From NCBI RefSeq assembly GCF_016864195.1, contig NZ_CP045202.1, positions 2,077,001 through 2,141,000 on the forward strand: 64,000 nucleotides of DNA, given 5' to 3'. A program made the position numbers and the translations under genes. Numbering within the stretch: the first letter of the stretch is position 1; every line of letters begins with the position of its first letter. Origin of the DNA: Dechloromonas sp. TW-R-39-2. GTDB taxonomy: Bacteria > Pseudomonadota > Gammaproteobacteria > Burkholderiales > Rhodocyclaceae. The notes under the pieces were generated by a model that saw only the letters and a list, made by a program, of their open reading frames with translations, was not told the DNA's origin and did not search any database. Below are positions 9,690 to 18,008 of this stretch, in pieces.

Positions 9690-9723
9690 ATGACTTTTCG
9701 CGTTCTGCTCGTTTGCATGGGCA
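9690..9723 (+). other. attL of element 1
   Basis: These 34 bases match 23208-23241 except at three positions (9707, 9710, 9713), all third codon positions and all synonymous. The likely crossover lies in the last 10 bases, TGCATGGGCA (9714-9723), identical at both ends. The first 17 bases (9690-9706) are also identical. Confidence 0.85.
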
Positions 9724-9743
9724 GCAAAGAAAAAGTCCAGTAA
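9690..9743 (+). pseudogene. Stump of the low-molecular-weight phosphatase gene at the left junction
   Basis: Starting 6 bases after uvrB, with GGAGG upstream, the frame encodes the first 11 residues of the phosphatase found intact at 23208 (MTFRVLLVCMG). It then diverges and stops after 17 codons. This is the host's original start cut off from its body by element 1. The catalytic Cys is present but nothing after the loop start. Confidence 0.9.
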
Positions 9744-9833
9744 ACGCAATGCTTTCCGGTGTTTTGTGTAGCGGTTTGGGTATCGATTTTGCCGTTTGCT
9801 ACATATCCACCGTCTAGTTGCCAGCCAGGATAG

Positions 9834-10232
9834 TTACGGCAGGGCGCTGTCTGCTAAGAAATTGGCGTACTGCAAATCTTCGGCCTTGATGTGGTCCAGA
9901 ATCCACCCCCGGATTGTCTGGACCATTTTTTCGTCTATTTCCTGGCCTGCCTCTATCCCGTCCCAAAGGGCCGCCACATCGTCAGCAATCGCCTTGTGTT
10001 CTGCAATGTGGTTGTCTAGGTGGGGGTAGTTCCACTGCCCGAGTAGCTGTTCCTCAAAGGCGAAATGGAAGCGCGTGTAATCCATTAGTGTGTTGAGTGC
10101 AGTAAACCCCGCGGCGAAGCCGTAAGAACTGCCGATGTAGTCCTGTAGATCATCCAGGCATTTAACCAATTGGGTGTGTTGTTGGTCGATTTCCTCGATA
10201 CCCGTCAGCGGGACAACTACTTGTTCGGTCAT
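9834..10232 (-). CDS. Bacteriohemerythrin
   Basis: This 132-residue single-domain hemerythrin carries all expected di-iron ligands: His19, His56, Glu60, His75, His79, His114 and Asp119 (H, HxxxE, HxxxH and HxxxxD patterns). Such proteins bind O2 reversibly at a di-iron site and serve in oxygen sensing, storage or delivery. The start at 10232 has CGGAG about 9 bases upstream; an upstream in-frame start (10256) lacks this. It is the first gene inside element 1 and points against its right neighbour. Hemerythrins are common in Rhodocyclales genomes, so capture from a host is plausible. Confidence 0.92.
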   Translation of the reverse strand: MTEQVVVPLTGIEEIDQQHTQLVKCLDDLQDYIGSSYGFAAGFTALNTLMDYTRFHFAFEEQLLGQWNYPHLDNHIAEHKAIADDVAALWDGIEAGQEIDEKMVQTIRGWILDHIKAEDLQYANFLADSALP

Positions 10233-10344
10233 TGCATTCACTCCGTAAGGGGACAAATTATAGCGGAGTGCGGCTATTACTTTTGTCAGTATTCCAATTG
10301 GATTTTAGGCCGGCGAAAATGCAGCCAATTCATAGGGAGTTGGA

Positions 10345-10752
10345 ATGATGGGAAAAGAATGCAAGCGATGCGGTTATGTGCGCACCGCGGGGGATAATGC
10401 GCCGGAGTACGAATGCCCTAAGTGCGGCATCGTTTACGCAAAGGTTGAGGACGCGACGCGTAAAGAGCCCGAAATGCCGGAGGCTTGGCGTACCGAGGAT
10501 GCCCCTCGCATGGTTGCGGATACCGACGTTTACCGCCCATCAAGTCCGGCTAGCGTTGTTGCCCCCGCGTCTGTTCGTATCGTGGATATCGACATGAAGT
10601 TTTGGTCGATGGTCTGGTTCATGGTCAAGTGGGCTATAGCGACCATTCCGGCCGTTATCATTTTGATCTTCGTTGGCTTCATGGTCTTTGGGTTTGTTGG
10701 CGGACTTAGTGGCTCCACGCATACCCCTAAGAGCTTCCCCAGGACGTACTAG
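10345..10752 (+). CDS. Zinc-ribbon protein with a C-terminal membrane segment
   Basis: The 135-residue protein starts with two Cys pairs (KECKRCGY, then YECPKCGIVY) typical of a small zinc ribbon. A linker of about 55 residues follows, then a long hydrophobic stretch (about 88-122) that can form one or two membrane helices. GGGAG is placed for either ATG 10345 or ATG 10348. No function can be assigned. It lies 92 bases after an HTH-free stretch and 164 bases before the HslV-like gene on the same strand, so the two could be expressed together. Confidence 0.7.
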   Translation: MMGKECKRCGYVRTAGDNAPEYECPKCGIVYAKVEDATRKEPEMPEAWRTEDAPRMVADTDVYRPSSPASVVAPASVRIVDIDMKFWSMVWFMVKWAIATIPAVIILIFVGFMVFGFVGGLSGSTHTPKSFPRTY

Positions 10753-10916
10753 TCGCCTGTTGTGGCAATCTATCGCCTGGGGGCGCAACGTCCTGGGATG
10801 GATTGCAAGTGGTGCGGGTTGTTTAAGGCAGTGTAAAAGTATGACGGAATGAATGGACATAGGACAATGTAATCCGATATCATGCGCGGCCTTTTGCAAG
10901 GAGGAGCAGTGTTTCG

Positions 10917-11708
10917 ATGACTACCAATGTATATGACAAGGATCAGGCATGTCTTGCGTCTGATTCTAGGTGGTCGGCGATTTCCTCTTGCGGAAATTAC
11001 ATGCTTTTCACTGATGATGCATATTTTGACAAAATATGCGTGTCCGATGAAATGGGGGTTGCATTCGCTTTCACCGGCGATGCGGACCTAGTAGATCAAT
11101 TTAAAACGTGGTTGGTGCTAGATGCCCCCAAAGGTGTGCCACACCCAGATATCCCCGAACGGGCTAGATTCACGTTCTTTACTGTGGATTTGTCCAACGG
11201 ACTTGTGGAAGGTCTTCACTTTCCGGATGAGTTTCCCCCGTTGATTGTTGGTTCGGGGTCAAAACAGTGCGGAGATGATATTGATGCCTTGTTTGCCGGG
11301 AGTGGCTCAAGCTCAGCGCACCAGTGCTGGATGGCTTATCTAGACCCCATGCTTGCAATTCAAGCTGCAATGGATAATGATTCACGTACAGGAGGCAAGA
11401 CTATCACTACTTGCCTTCGCAGCAGGACGCACAATTCAGAGACAGGGACGATTGAAGGCTTGCTTCAAGCCCTGCTAAAAGGAAATGTAATGGAAAAGAT
11501 AGAGACTACTTACTCCAATCAGCGCCCGCTTAGCGAGGTTCGCAGCATTCCTGAAGTCGCTGAGTTGGTTCGTGGCATCTCGAACGGATCAGTTGTCGCC
11601 TCTGCACCTTTTCCGGGAATGGGTGAAGCTATTTTTTCCGCTCAGAAATTGCAAGAAACAAGCGCTTATCTAAATAAACTTCAAGCACGAGTGTTTAAAA
11701 AAAGCTGA
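10917..11708 (+). CDS. Proteasome/HslV-like Ntn-hydrolase
   Basis: The N-terminus resembles HslV and other proteasome beta-type proteins: MTTNVYDKDQACLASDSRW aligns with the HslV start (MTTIVS...AGDGQAT). Removing Met would expose Thr1, with ASDS as the catalytic-Asp segment and FDKI as the catalytic-Lys segment. GVAFAFTGDADLVDQF and LIVGSGS match the FAGGTADAF and IGSGG segments of HslV. That pattern suggests a self-contained threonine peptidase or amidase. The roughly 90 C-terminal residues have no recognised match, and no HslU-like ATPase is nearby. GGAGG lies upstream at a rather long spacing. The low-GC look suggests recent transfer. Family assignment is by eye. Confidence 0.6.
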   Translation: MTTNVYDKDQACLASDSRWSAISSCGNYMLFTDDAYFDKICVSDEMGVAFAFTGDADLVDQFKTWLVLDAPKGVPHPDIPERARFTFFTVDLSNGLVEGLHFPDEFPPLIVGSGSKQCGDDIDALFAGSGSSSAHQCWMAYLDPMLAIQAAMDNDSRTGGKTITTCLRSRTHNSETGTIEGLLQALLKGNVMEKIETTYSNQRPLSEVRSIPEVAELVRGISNGSVVASAPFPGMGEAIFSAQKLQETSAYLNKLQARVFKKS

Positions 11709-11723
11709 TTTGTTTTGAAATCT

Positions 11724-11753
11724 AAAAAGGCTCCCGAATAGAGGAGCTTTTTT
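11724..11753 (+). terminator. Terminator between the HslV-like gene and the minus-strand phage operon
   Basis: GCTCC and GGAGC form a short stem flanked by A5 and T6. It can serve the HslV-like gene and also the convergent operon ending at 11787. Confidence 0.65.
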
Positions 11754-11786
11754 ATTGGGCTTTTCCATGATCCCATCGTTTTATTT

Positions 11787-11999
11787 TCAGATAATTTCTA
11801 CCGCGGTCAGGTGTCCGTTACCCTGCCAAAAGTTGTCATAGGCATCCACGGACGACGCAAACACGGCGGCATTGACGGTTGGGCCGGATGCCAGAATGCG
11901 CCCCGAAGCATCTAGCACGGCCAGGGTTAGCGGGCGGCCATCCTTAGAGAGCAGGCTTAACCCTTCATCGACCTTGGCGCGGACGATTACGTTATCCAT
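11787..11999 (-). CDS. Small phage-element protein, unknown
   Basis: A 70-residue protein starting MDNVIVRAKVDEGLSLLSKD. No family is recognised. The start at 11999 overlaps the end of the upstream 66-residue gene by 8 bases, the coupling expected in a phage operon; a longer open frame to 12065 has no support. It is the last gene of the minus-strand run. Confidence 0.55.
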   Translation of the reverse strand: MDNVIVRAKVDEGLSLLSKDGRPLTLAVLDASGRILASGPTVNAAVFASSVDAYDNFWQGNGHLTAVEII

Positions 12000-12192
12000 G
12001 GTGCGCCCCCTGGGTCTGGTAAATGCGGTCGGCGATGGCGCCGATTTCAGCGGTGCGCAGTGCATCCTCTAGTGCCGGTATGGTCGAGTAGCGCAGTCTG
12101 CAGTTTGCACCATGAATTGCGGCGTCCTGTTCGATTGCCGCGGCCAGGGTGGTGCGGGCTTCGGTTATTTTCTGGGTGTTTCCGATAATCAT
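11992..12192 (-). CDS. Small phage-element protein, unknown
   Basis: A 66-residue protein (MIIGNTQKITEART...) with a good Shine-Dalgarno (GGGAGGAAAAC) before the ATG. It is mostly helical by composition and has no recognised family. It overlaps the following 70-residue gene, so the two are probably translated together. Confidence 0.55.
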   Translation of the reverse strand: MIIGNTQKITEARTTLAAAIEQDAAIHGANCRLRYSTIPALEDALRTAEIGAIADRIYQTQGAHHG

Positions 12193-12324
12193 TTGTTTTC
12201 CTCCCGTGTTTTGGTTCGGAGCGGAGATTAAGGGGCGCCGGATATATCCGCCAAATAATAATTTTTCATATGACTTGGTAGAAATACCCGGTATTTATTC
12301 TTATCTAAACTCTTTTAGTAAAAA

Positions 12325-12651
12325 CTAAATAGTTTGGCTTTTCCCGGAGTTGGCTAAACCCTGCAGCTTAAATAGGGTCAATAATTCGGGCGTGCCTTCC
12401 GCCGTACCCTCTGGATATGCGGTTTTCAGCCCTTCGGCGATGTAATCCGAAATCAGCGATAAATCGGGGAGGGTGACGCTGTGCGCTGTGTGGTTTAGTC
12501 GAATCTGATTTAGCGAACGGTAAATTCCCTCGATAATTATTTTTTCCGGCGTGTCTCCGGTCGTGAAGGTTTTTCGGTCGCGTTCGATGGTGTGCAGCAT
12601 CCCATCAACCAAAAACAGGATGTGCGCCGCGGTGAATTTGGCCTTTTCCAT
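12325..12651 (-). CDS. Hypothetical protein directly after the tape measure gene
   Basis: A 108-residue soluble protein (MEKAKFTAAHILFLVDGM...). The start is two bases after the tape measure stop, indicating cotranslation. In tailed phages this position usually holds a minor tail protein, but no sequence similarity to one is visible. The 132 bases between this gene and the next hold only an AT-rich spacer. Confidence 0.6.
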   Translation of the reverse strand: MEKAKFTAAHILFLVDGMLHTIERDRKTFTTGDTPEKIIIEGIYRSLNQIRLNHTAHSVTLPDLSLISDYIAEGLKTAYPEGTAEGTPELLTLFKLQGLANSGKSQTI

Positions 12652-12653
12652 GG

Positions 12654-15600
12654 TTAGTACGCCCTCCCGGAATCAGCTTCAAGCTGCCGGAGAATGCCCG
12701 TAAGCGCAGCGGCGTCCCTGGTTGTTGCCATGTTCACCGCCTGAGTCTTGCCGCCGATGGTGATGTGCACCGGCTGGGCCTTCGCCTCATTGCCCGCGTT
12801 TTTGATTGCCGCGGTCTGTACTTGGACGCCATCCACGCCCGAGTGATATCCGATTTTTGCGAGCGCCTGGGCCTGCAGATCGCTAACCGATGTGCCAAGG
12901 TCCACCGCCTTGCCGGTCTGCAGTTCAGAGCGCGCCAGTTCAAGCGCCTGCTCGATAGCCTGGTTGCTCGCCATGTTCGTCATGGCCGTCGCGTTGGAGG
13001 CGTTCCCGAGATTGCCGGTAAGCATGGTGGCCGAATTGCGCTGATACAGTTCGCCGTAATACTTCTGTGCGGCCCTGACTTCCTCAATCGTGGCGCCTTT
13101 CTTGTACATAAGGGCGGCTACATCCACGCTCTTGTCCGCCTGGTGGCCGCCGTCAAGGAAGCTGCCGGAGCTTTTCGGGTCGGAATATTTGTTGGCCTCG
13201 TACTTGTCCAAATCGCTCATTGCGGCAACGGCCTGGCCTGCCGCTTCGGCTACACCCTGCAGCGATGCTATGAGGACTTCGTGGCTCCCCACAGCATTGC
13301 GAGAGGCGCCAGCCGCGGTGTTGGTTACGGCGGCCAGATCGCGGGCGCGCTTCGCCAGTTCGGCGGAGATATCCGCTTCCACTTTCTTGACCTTGGCGGC
13401 GGCTTCCTGGGCCTTGAGTTCAGCTTCCTTGGCCGCCGTGAGTTGGCCGGAGGCTTGTAGTTCGGCACGCTTGGCGGCAACGGTCAGCATGGCCGCCTCG
13501 GCTTCGGCGCGCTTGGCCTGGGCCGTCAATTCGGCAAGTTTGATTTCGAGGCGCTTGATTTCGAGCAGTGCGGCGCTGGCCGCGTACTCGTCGCCACGCG
13601 CTCGGGCTACTTGATAAATGGTTTGCTGCTGCTGGATAGCCAGGCTAATGCCCGCCTGGTCGACCTTGAATTGCGACTGCTTGGCCGTCGCGTTTTGCTC
13701 TACCGCCTTGGTTTGGTCGTTCAGTGCGTCCCGGTAGAGGTATGCGGCTTCGCCGGCTGCGATTGCGGCGGCCTGTTCGTCGGCCAGGGTGGCGATACCC
13801 ATTTCCCGCGATAGCTTGACGTTCTCAAGGGTCGCGGCGGTTGCCTCATAAGCTGTTTTGAGTTCGGTCACGCGGCCGGAGTTATCAGTAATCGCCGCGG
13901 CTTCGGTTGCCAGTTGTGCGGCGTGCTGTTGAGAGGCGAGGGCGGCGGCCGCTGCCTGGTCGGCTTCGGATTGCTTCGCGGTCGCACTGTCCTGGGCGGC
14001 CTGTATGGCTTTCAGCTTGGCCTCGCTTACCTTTTCTTCGGCTTTGGCAGCTTCGGACAAGGCGGCAACGTTACTTGCTGCCGTTTCGGATTCGATACGG
14101 CGGGCGGCGGCTACGGCCTGCAATGCGGCGGTGTTGGCCTTCGCAACGTTAAGCGCGGTTTCGCGCTTCTCGGTTTCAGTGCCGAACGCCTGCGCCAAGT
14201 CCAGGGCGGCTTTGCCTTCCGCTTCCTTGGCTGCTGCGTTTTTCTCTGCCAGCTTTGTCGACTGTTCGGCCGCCGTGGTCACTTTGCTATATGCATTGAC
14301 CACGGCGAGCCATGAAACCGCCTGGCTATCTGCGCTCTTGCTGGCCTGCTGCCCACTGTCCGCAAGTTTGGCTTGAGCTACTGCCGTTTTGTCGGCGGCG
14401 CCGCGTGCTGCGTCCAGCTTCTTTTGGATATCGTCGCCTGCTTGGCTTACTGCTTCCTTCCAGCGATTGACCGAGTCAATCGGGTGTTTCCAATCAAACG
14501 ATGCAATGGCGCCGAACGTGATACCGATTATTTTGCCGAGAAGATCGAAGGCGCCCGTAAGGCCGCGCACTGCAAAGCCAAGTTGAGTTAATGCCGCCAC
14601 TAGGAAGGTAACGACGCCCGAATCACCGAGAAATTCCATGGTTTCGGTGATTGCGTTTTTCAGCCTTGCCCATGACGACGTAAGGCCGTCCACCTGGGTG
14701 TCGGTGCCGTACAGCTTTTGCAAACCCTCGGTCATTTTCGGGAGCAGGTCGCTGGCGAGTACCTGGCCGGTGCCGATCATCTGCACAAGCTCGTCCACTG
14801 TCACGCCTACCGCGTCCGCCGTTGCTTGCATGGCGCCGGGCAGTCGCTCGCCCAATTGTTGCCGCATTTCTTCCATGCTGACGACGCCCTTAGACATCAT
14901 CTGTGAAACGGCCTGCAGTGCGCCCTCTGTTTCGGCTGACGACTTCCCGAGTTTCGACATTGCACCGGCTACGGCCTCAAAAATCGCCCGTGTTTGGGCG
15001 CCTTCCATGGTCGTGCCTTTGGCGGCGGCGGTCAGGCCGATATATGCCCGGCCGGCTTCCTGTACATCGATCCCCAGCCGGTTAGATGCGCTCTTGAGGT
15101 ATTCGATTTCCTTGGCGGCGGCCGTGGCGCTGCCGGTCATCAATTCCAGGGTACGCCGGAGGGATTCGGCGCCCGTGTTGGCCTTGAGAAATTGATCCAC
15201 GCCGAAAGCTGCGGCCAGGGGTGCCACCAAGCCGCGGATAGATCGCGCCATGCCGGAGAATGCGCCCTCGGTTTTCTTTCCCGCTTCCTGGGCCGAATCG
15301 GCGGTTTTAACCATGGCCGCTTTCAGGCGTTCGGCCTCGGCTACGGCGTCTGCTGTGGCTGCTTTCAGCCGGGAGAATTCCGGCGCGGTTGCTGCGACTG
15401 CTGCGCGGGCCGAATCGTATCCGGCCTTAGTGTCTCGCACCGCCTGGTTGAGTTTGGCAAGCTGGGCCGTCTGCTCTGCCGTTGCGGCTTTGGTGCCGCC
15501 GATAGCTGCCGTGTAGCTGGAAACCGCGGCGCGGGCCTCCAGGGCGCTTTGTTTGGCCGCCTGCAGGCCGATAGCCGCGTCCCGTGCTGTTTTGGCCTGC

Positions 15601-15779
15601 TGACCTTCCGCGGTGGTCGCTTCCTCAAGCCTTCGGGCCATCTGCTCGAATTCGGGGGAAGTGCCGCCGGCTGTTGTGCCTAATTTGCGAATTTCTGCCG
15701 CCAGGGCATTAACGCTTTCAGCACCTTGCGTCTGCGCGTTAAGGGTTAATGTTACGGTCCTGGAATTATTGCCAGCCAT
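12654..15779 (-). CDS. Phage tail tape measure protein
   Basis: The tape measure protein sets tail length in long-tailed phages and is ejected with DNA. The 1041 residues show a helical N-terminal part rich in Ala, Lys and Glu (1-180), the conserved tape-measure core (about 190-380: TGAESLRRTLELMTGSA, LGIDVQEAGRAYIGLTAAAKG, VSMEEMRQQLGERLPGAMQ), a hydrophobic segment (about 385-425), and a very long Ala-rich coiled coil to about residue 800. It is by far the largest structural gene in the element and the only tail gene recognised with confidence. If tail length follows the usual rule of about 1.5 angstrom per residue, it would specify a tail of roughly 150 nm. Confidence 0.92.
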   Translation of the reverse strand: MAGNNSRTVTLTLNAQTQGAESVNALAAEIRKLGTTAGGTSPEFEQMARRLEEATTAEGQQAKTARDAAIGLQAAKQSALEARAAVSSYTAAIGGTKAATAEQTAQLAKLNQAVRDTKAGYDSARAAVAATAPEFSRLKAATADAVAEAERLKAAMVKTADSAQEAGKKTEGAFSGMARSIRGLVAPLAAAFGVDQFLKANTGAESLRRTLELMTGSATAAAKEIEYLKSASNRLGIDVQEAGRAYIGLTAAAKGTTMEGAQTRAIFEAVAGAMSKLGKSSAETEGALQAVSQMMSKGVVSMEEMRQQLGERLPGAMQATADAVGVTVDELVQMIGTGQVLASDLLPKMTEGLQKLYGTDTQVDGLTSSWARLKNAITETMEFLGDSGVVTFLVAALTQLGFAVRGLTGAFDLLGKIIGITFGAIASFDWKHPIDSVNRWKEAVSQAGDDIQKKLDAARGAADKTAVAQAKLADSGQQASKSADSQAVSWLAVVNAYSKVTTAAEQSTKLAEKNAAAKEAEGKAALDLAQAFGTETEKRETALNVAKANTAALQAVAAARRIESETAASNVAALSEAAKAEEKVSEAKLKAIQAAQDSATAKQSEADQAAAAALASQQHAAQLATEAAAITDNSGRVTELKTAYEATAATLENVKLSREMGIATLADEQAAAIAAGEAAYLYRDALNDQTKAVEQNATAKQSQFKVDQAGISLAIQQQQTIYQVARARGDEYAASAALLEIKRLEIKLAELTAQAKRAEAEAAMLTVAAKRAELQASGQLTAAKEAELKAQEAAAKVKKVEADISAELAKRARDLAAVTNTAAGASRNAVGSHEVLIASLQGVAEAAGQAVAAMSDLDKYEANKYSDPKSSGSFLDGGHQADKSVDVAALMYKKGATIEEVRAAQKYYGELYQRNSATMLTGNLGNASNATAMTNMASNQAIEQALELARSELQTGKAVDLGTSVSDLQAQALAKIGYHSGVDGVQVQTAAIKNAGNEAKAQPVHITIGGKTQAVNMATTRDAAALTGILRQLEADSGRAY

Positions 15780-15789
15780 TTTTGGTACC

Positions 15790-16029
15790 TCAATTTAGGT
15801 TCAGGATTTCTTCTTCCGTGTAGAGGTTCCGATAGACCTCAATCCACAGCGTCCGGGTGTCGAAAAGCTCAGTGCACAAGCAACGGCAAACCGCTTCTCG
15901 CAGGTCGAATTCGGATATCTCGCCTGGGAATTCACGGGCCGCCATTGCAGCGAAGCGGCGGGAAAGGCTGATGATTTTTTGTTGCTCTTCCCGTGCTCGC
16001 TTTTTGAAGGTGGTTAGATCGTTGTTCAT
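15790..16029 (-). CDS. Small protein before the tape measure gene
   Basis: A 79-residue protein (MNNDLTTFKKRAREEQQKI...) with a charged helical N-terminus. By position just upstream of the tape measure gene it could be a tail assembly chaperone, but no slippery sequence for the usual frameshift is visible. It stops 10 bases before the tape measure start. Function unknown. Confidence 0.6.
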   Translation of the reverse strand: MNNDLTTFKKRAREEQQKIISLSRRFAAMAAREFPGEISEFDLREAVCRCLCTELFDTRTLWIEVYRNLYTEEEILNLN

Positions 16030-16067
16030 TGCTGCTAATCCGTTGGTTTTCGCGCCCTAGCTGCCGG

Positions 16068-16289
16068 CTAGCTGTAGGTAAGCGAGTTTCTGTCCGCCCA
16101 TGCATGGACGAAATTGGAATCCCCGTTGGCGAACTTTTCAGTGACGCCCCCGGCCAGCAAAAACTCGATTCGCTTGATACGCCAAACGGGTTCGTGATCT
16201 TCGGCGCCTGGGTCGGCTTCGCCGTGATAGCAGATGGTTTCGCTAACCAAATCACCCTTGAGGATGTTTTGCAGGCTCGTATCACTCAT
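16068..16289 (-). CDS. Small phage-element protein, unknown
   Basis: A 73-residue acidic protein (MSDTSLQNILKGDLVSET...). Its start overlaps the end of the preceding gene by 8 bases. No family is recognised; Trp-rich patches (PVWRIKRIEFLL, FVHAWADR) suggest a folded domain. Confidence 0.55.
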   Translation of the reverse strand: MSDTSLQNILKGDLVSETICYHGEADPGAEDHEPVWRIKRIEFLLAGGVTEKFANGDSNFVHAWADRNSLTYS

Positions 16290-16521
16290 TGCGACCGCCG
16301 TTGCTCGCCTTAATGGCGTTCAAAGTTTTCCGCCAAGCCGCGCATAACTTGACCTTCGGGAATTCCTGAATTTGCAGGTCCGAACATTGGACGGCCGCTT
16401 TTAGCGTTCTCGGGTCTTGCTGGTCGCGCATGTGTTCGGTTACACGGTCGGCGGCCTTCATAACCTTGGGGCTGGCGAGGGTGCGGGAAATGGTTTCCTG
16501 CAGGTCGGTTGCCTTAGTCAT
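16282..16521 (-). CDS. Small phage-element protein, unknown
   Basis: A 79-residue protein (MTKATDLQETISRTLASP...), helical and basic at its end. The ATG at 16521 overlaps the stop of the Mor-like gene (ATGACTAA) and follows GGGGGCC; the longer frame to 16656 lies inside that gene and is not supported. No family is recognised. Confidence 0.55.
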   Translation of the reverse strand: MTKATDLQETISRTLASPKVMKAADRVTEHMRDQQDPRTLKAAVQCSDLQIQEFPKVKLCAAWRKTLNAIKASNGGRNE

Positions 16522-16942
16522 GGTGGCCCCCTTCGCTTTCAGTGATTTCCTCGACCTGCAGTGTGTCCGCCAGGTCTGTGAAACCTTCAAGGCGGAGTTC
16601 TGCGCGGATCGCCTTAACGCTGCGCGGCGCAGCACCAACCAAGTGCGCGATATCATGCACCGGCACCCCGCGGTTACTCAGGCGATAGATAATTCCAGCG
16701 CGCCGGAGTGCGGACAGGTCCACTTCCGGGACTTCCAGATATTCGCCACCAAAGGCGTCCACCAGCCGGTTGAAATCGTGTTCCCCGACCAGTTTTTTAA
16801 GCAGGTGCTCCGGTTTCGCCGTGGTCGGGATATAGACACGCTGCCCGGCCTTGCCGAAAAAGCCGCACATAGCCATGGTGCCGGGCAGGCCGATTACGTC
16901 ACAAATGCGGCTGGCGGTCTTGAAGTTGGTTTTAATTGCCAT
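16514..16942 (-). CDS. Mor/C-family transcription activator-like protein
   Basis: The 142 residues show the plan of Mu Mor-type activators: GQRVYIPTTAKPEHLLKKLVGEHDFNRLVDAFGGEYLEVP, then a C-terminal helix-turn-helix (RGVPVHDIAHLVGAAPRSVKAIRAEL). Mor-type proteins activate phage middle or late promoters. The start at 16942 follows GAGGTGG at good spacing; an upstream in-frame start at 17113 would overlap the previous gene. It is unusual to find it in the middle of the operon it might control. Confidence 0.7.
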   Translation of the reverse strand: MAIKTNFKTASRICDVIGLPGTMAMCGFFGKAGQRVYIPTTAKPEHLLKKLVGEHDFNRLVDAFGGEYLEVPEVDLSALRRAGIIYRLSNRGVPVHDIAHLVGAAPRSVKAIRAELRLEGFTDLADTLQVEEITESEGGHHD

Positions 16943-16952
16943 CGCTGCCACC

Positions 16953-17444
16953 TCAAACCAGCTCGCACTCGATAGCGATATCCAACGGCACGCCGATGTA
17001 TGCCGCCCCCGAAACGTCGGCCCGTTGCGGCTCGGTACCGATAACGGTCTGCTCTTCGAGTTCGATCGAATAACGCTCGCGCTTGAGGTCGGCGAGCTTG
17101 GCTTCCTTCTCACTCACGGGCATGCGTTCCGGTGCGCCTTCCATCTGGGAAACCTGGGCAACGGCTACCCCGACGATGTGGTCCACGCCCAGCGCGGCGA
17201 GGGCCAGGCCGATAGCGAAATCAGTCTTTCCGGCCGGTGTTTCGGGGGTAAGGTAGGTAAAGCTCCCGGAGGTCAGCGAGTCGACAGAGTTTTCGATCAA
17301 TGCCGACATAGGGCGCGCCATGATTTCGAGGTGCTGCCGAAGTTCGGCTTCGAGTTCGTCGAGAGGCGGGCGGGTAGCGTTAACGCGTTTGATCTCAGCC
17401 GTCAGTTCGGAAACTTTGGCGCGGATTTTTTGAAGATTTTTCAT
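16953..17444 (-). CDS. Coiled-coil phage-element protein, unknown
   Basis: A 163-residue protein with an N-terminal coiled coil (MKNLQKIRAKVSELTAEIKR), a hydrophobic Ala/Gly-rich middle (IGLALAALGVDHIVGVAVAQV) and an acidic tail. The start at 17444 follows AGGGAA and begins 17 bases after the stop of the upstream gene; the longer frame to 17510 would overlap it. No family is recognised. Confidence 0.55.
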   Translation of the reverse strand: MKNLQKIRAKVSELTAEIKRVNATRPPLDELEAELRQHLEIMARPMSALIENSVDSLTSGSFTYLTPETPAGKTDFAIGLALAALGVDHIVGVAVAQVSQMEGAPERMPVSEKEAKLADLKRERYSIELEEQTVIGTEPQRADVSGAAYIGVPLDIAIECELV

Positions 17445-17460
17445 GGTCGTTTCCCTGGGG

Positions 17461-17886
17461 TTAATTGAAATTGCCGTAGCGGATATTTCCGGTGGCGCGT
17501 TGATAGGCAAACAAGGCGCGCTCTTTCAGTGCCCTGGCGTCTTTTGCCTTCTCGAGTGCCTCGTTCTGGCGGGTTTTTGCTTCGGCTATTTGCGCGGAGT
17601 GGGCTTCAATCACAGCATCAAGGCCGGAGATCATGGTTTCGATCTGGGCGTTGAATACATCCGGGTAGACTTTCTCGGATACGCTGCCGCGGGGGATGGG
17701 GGTGGCGGCTAACTCCTTACGCCGATCCTGTAGTTTCTGCAGTGCCATCGAGGGGCCGAATACCTCGGTTTGATAAATCACTTCGGCGGCGGCTGTGAAG
17801 GTGCTGACGACGGATTCGAGGCGGAGCATTTTTGCCTCTGCAGTGATTTGCCAGTCACTCTTGCGGAATTTATCGATATTGCTCAT
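17461..17886 (-). CDS. Helical phage-element protein, unknown
   Basis: A 141-residue, strongly helical protein (MSNIDKFRKSDWQITAEAKMLRL...) with heptad-like Ala/Glu/Leu patterning in its second half. AAGGAGCCC precedes the start. It begins the gene run that leads to the tape measure gene, 122 bases downstream of the terminase-like gene. No family is recognised. Confidence 0.55.
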   Translation of the reverse strand: MSNIDKFRKSDWQITAEAKMLRLESVVSTFTAAAEVIYQTEVFGPSMALQKLQDRRKELAATPIPRGSVSEKVYPDVFNAQIETMISGLDAVIEAHSAQIAEAKTRQNEALEKAKDARALKERALFAYQRATGNIRYGNFN

Positions 17887-18008
17887 TTCTAGGGCTCCTT
17901 GTTTTGAATGGATGCCCCTAATTTATTCGCAATATTCTCACCCCGATACCTAGCGCCATTTCCCTATTTGACCGTGGTCTGATAGGGAAATGGCGTAATG
18001 CAATGTGG

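Noticed and set aside
12765..15798. Plus-strand frames of up to 231 residues opposite the tape measure gene
   Set aside because: They are shadows of a high-GC Ala-rich gene, have no ribosome-binding sites and overlap one another.
15790..16289. Programmed frameshift pair (tail chaperone G/GT type) before the tape measure gene
   Set aside because: The two small frames are separated by 38 bases and no slippery heptamer was found near the end of the first.
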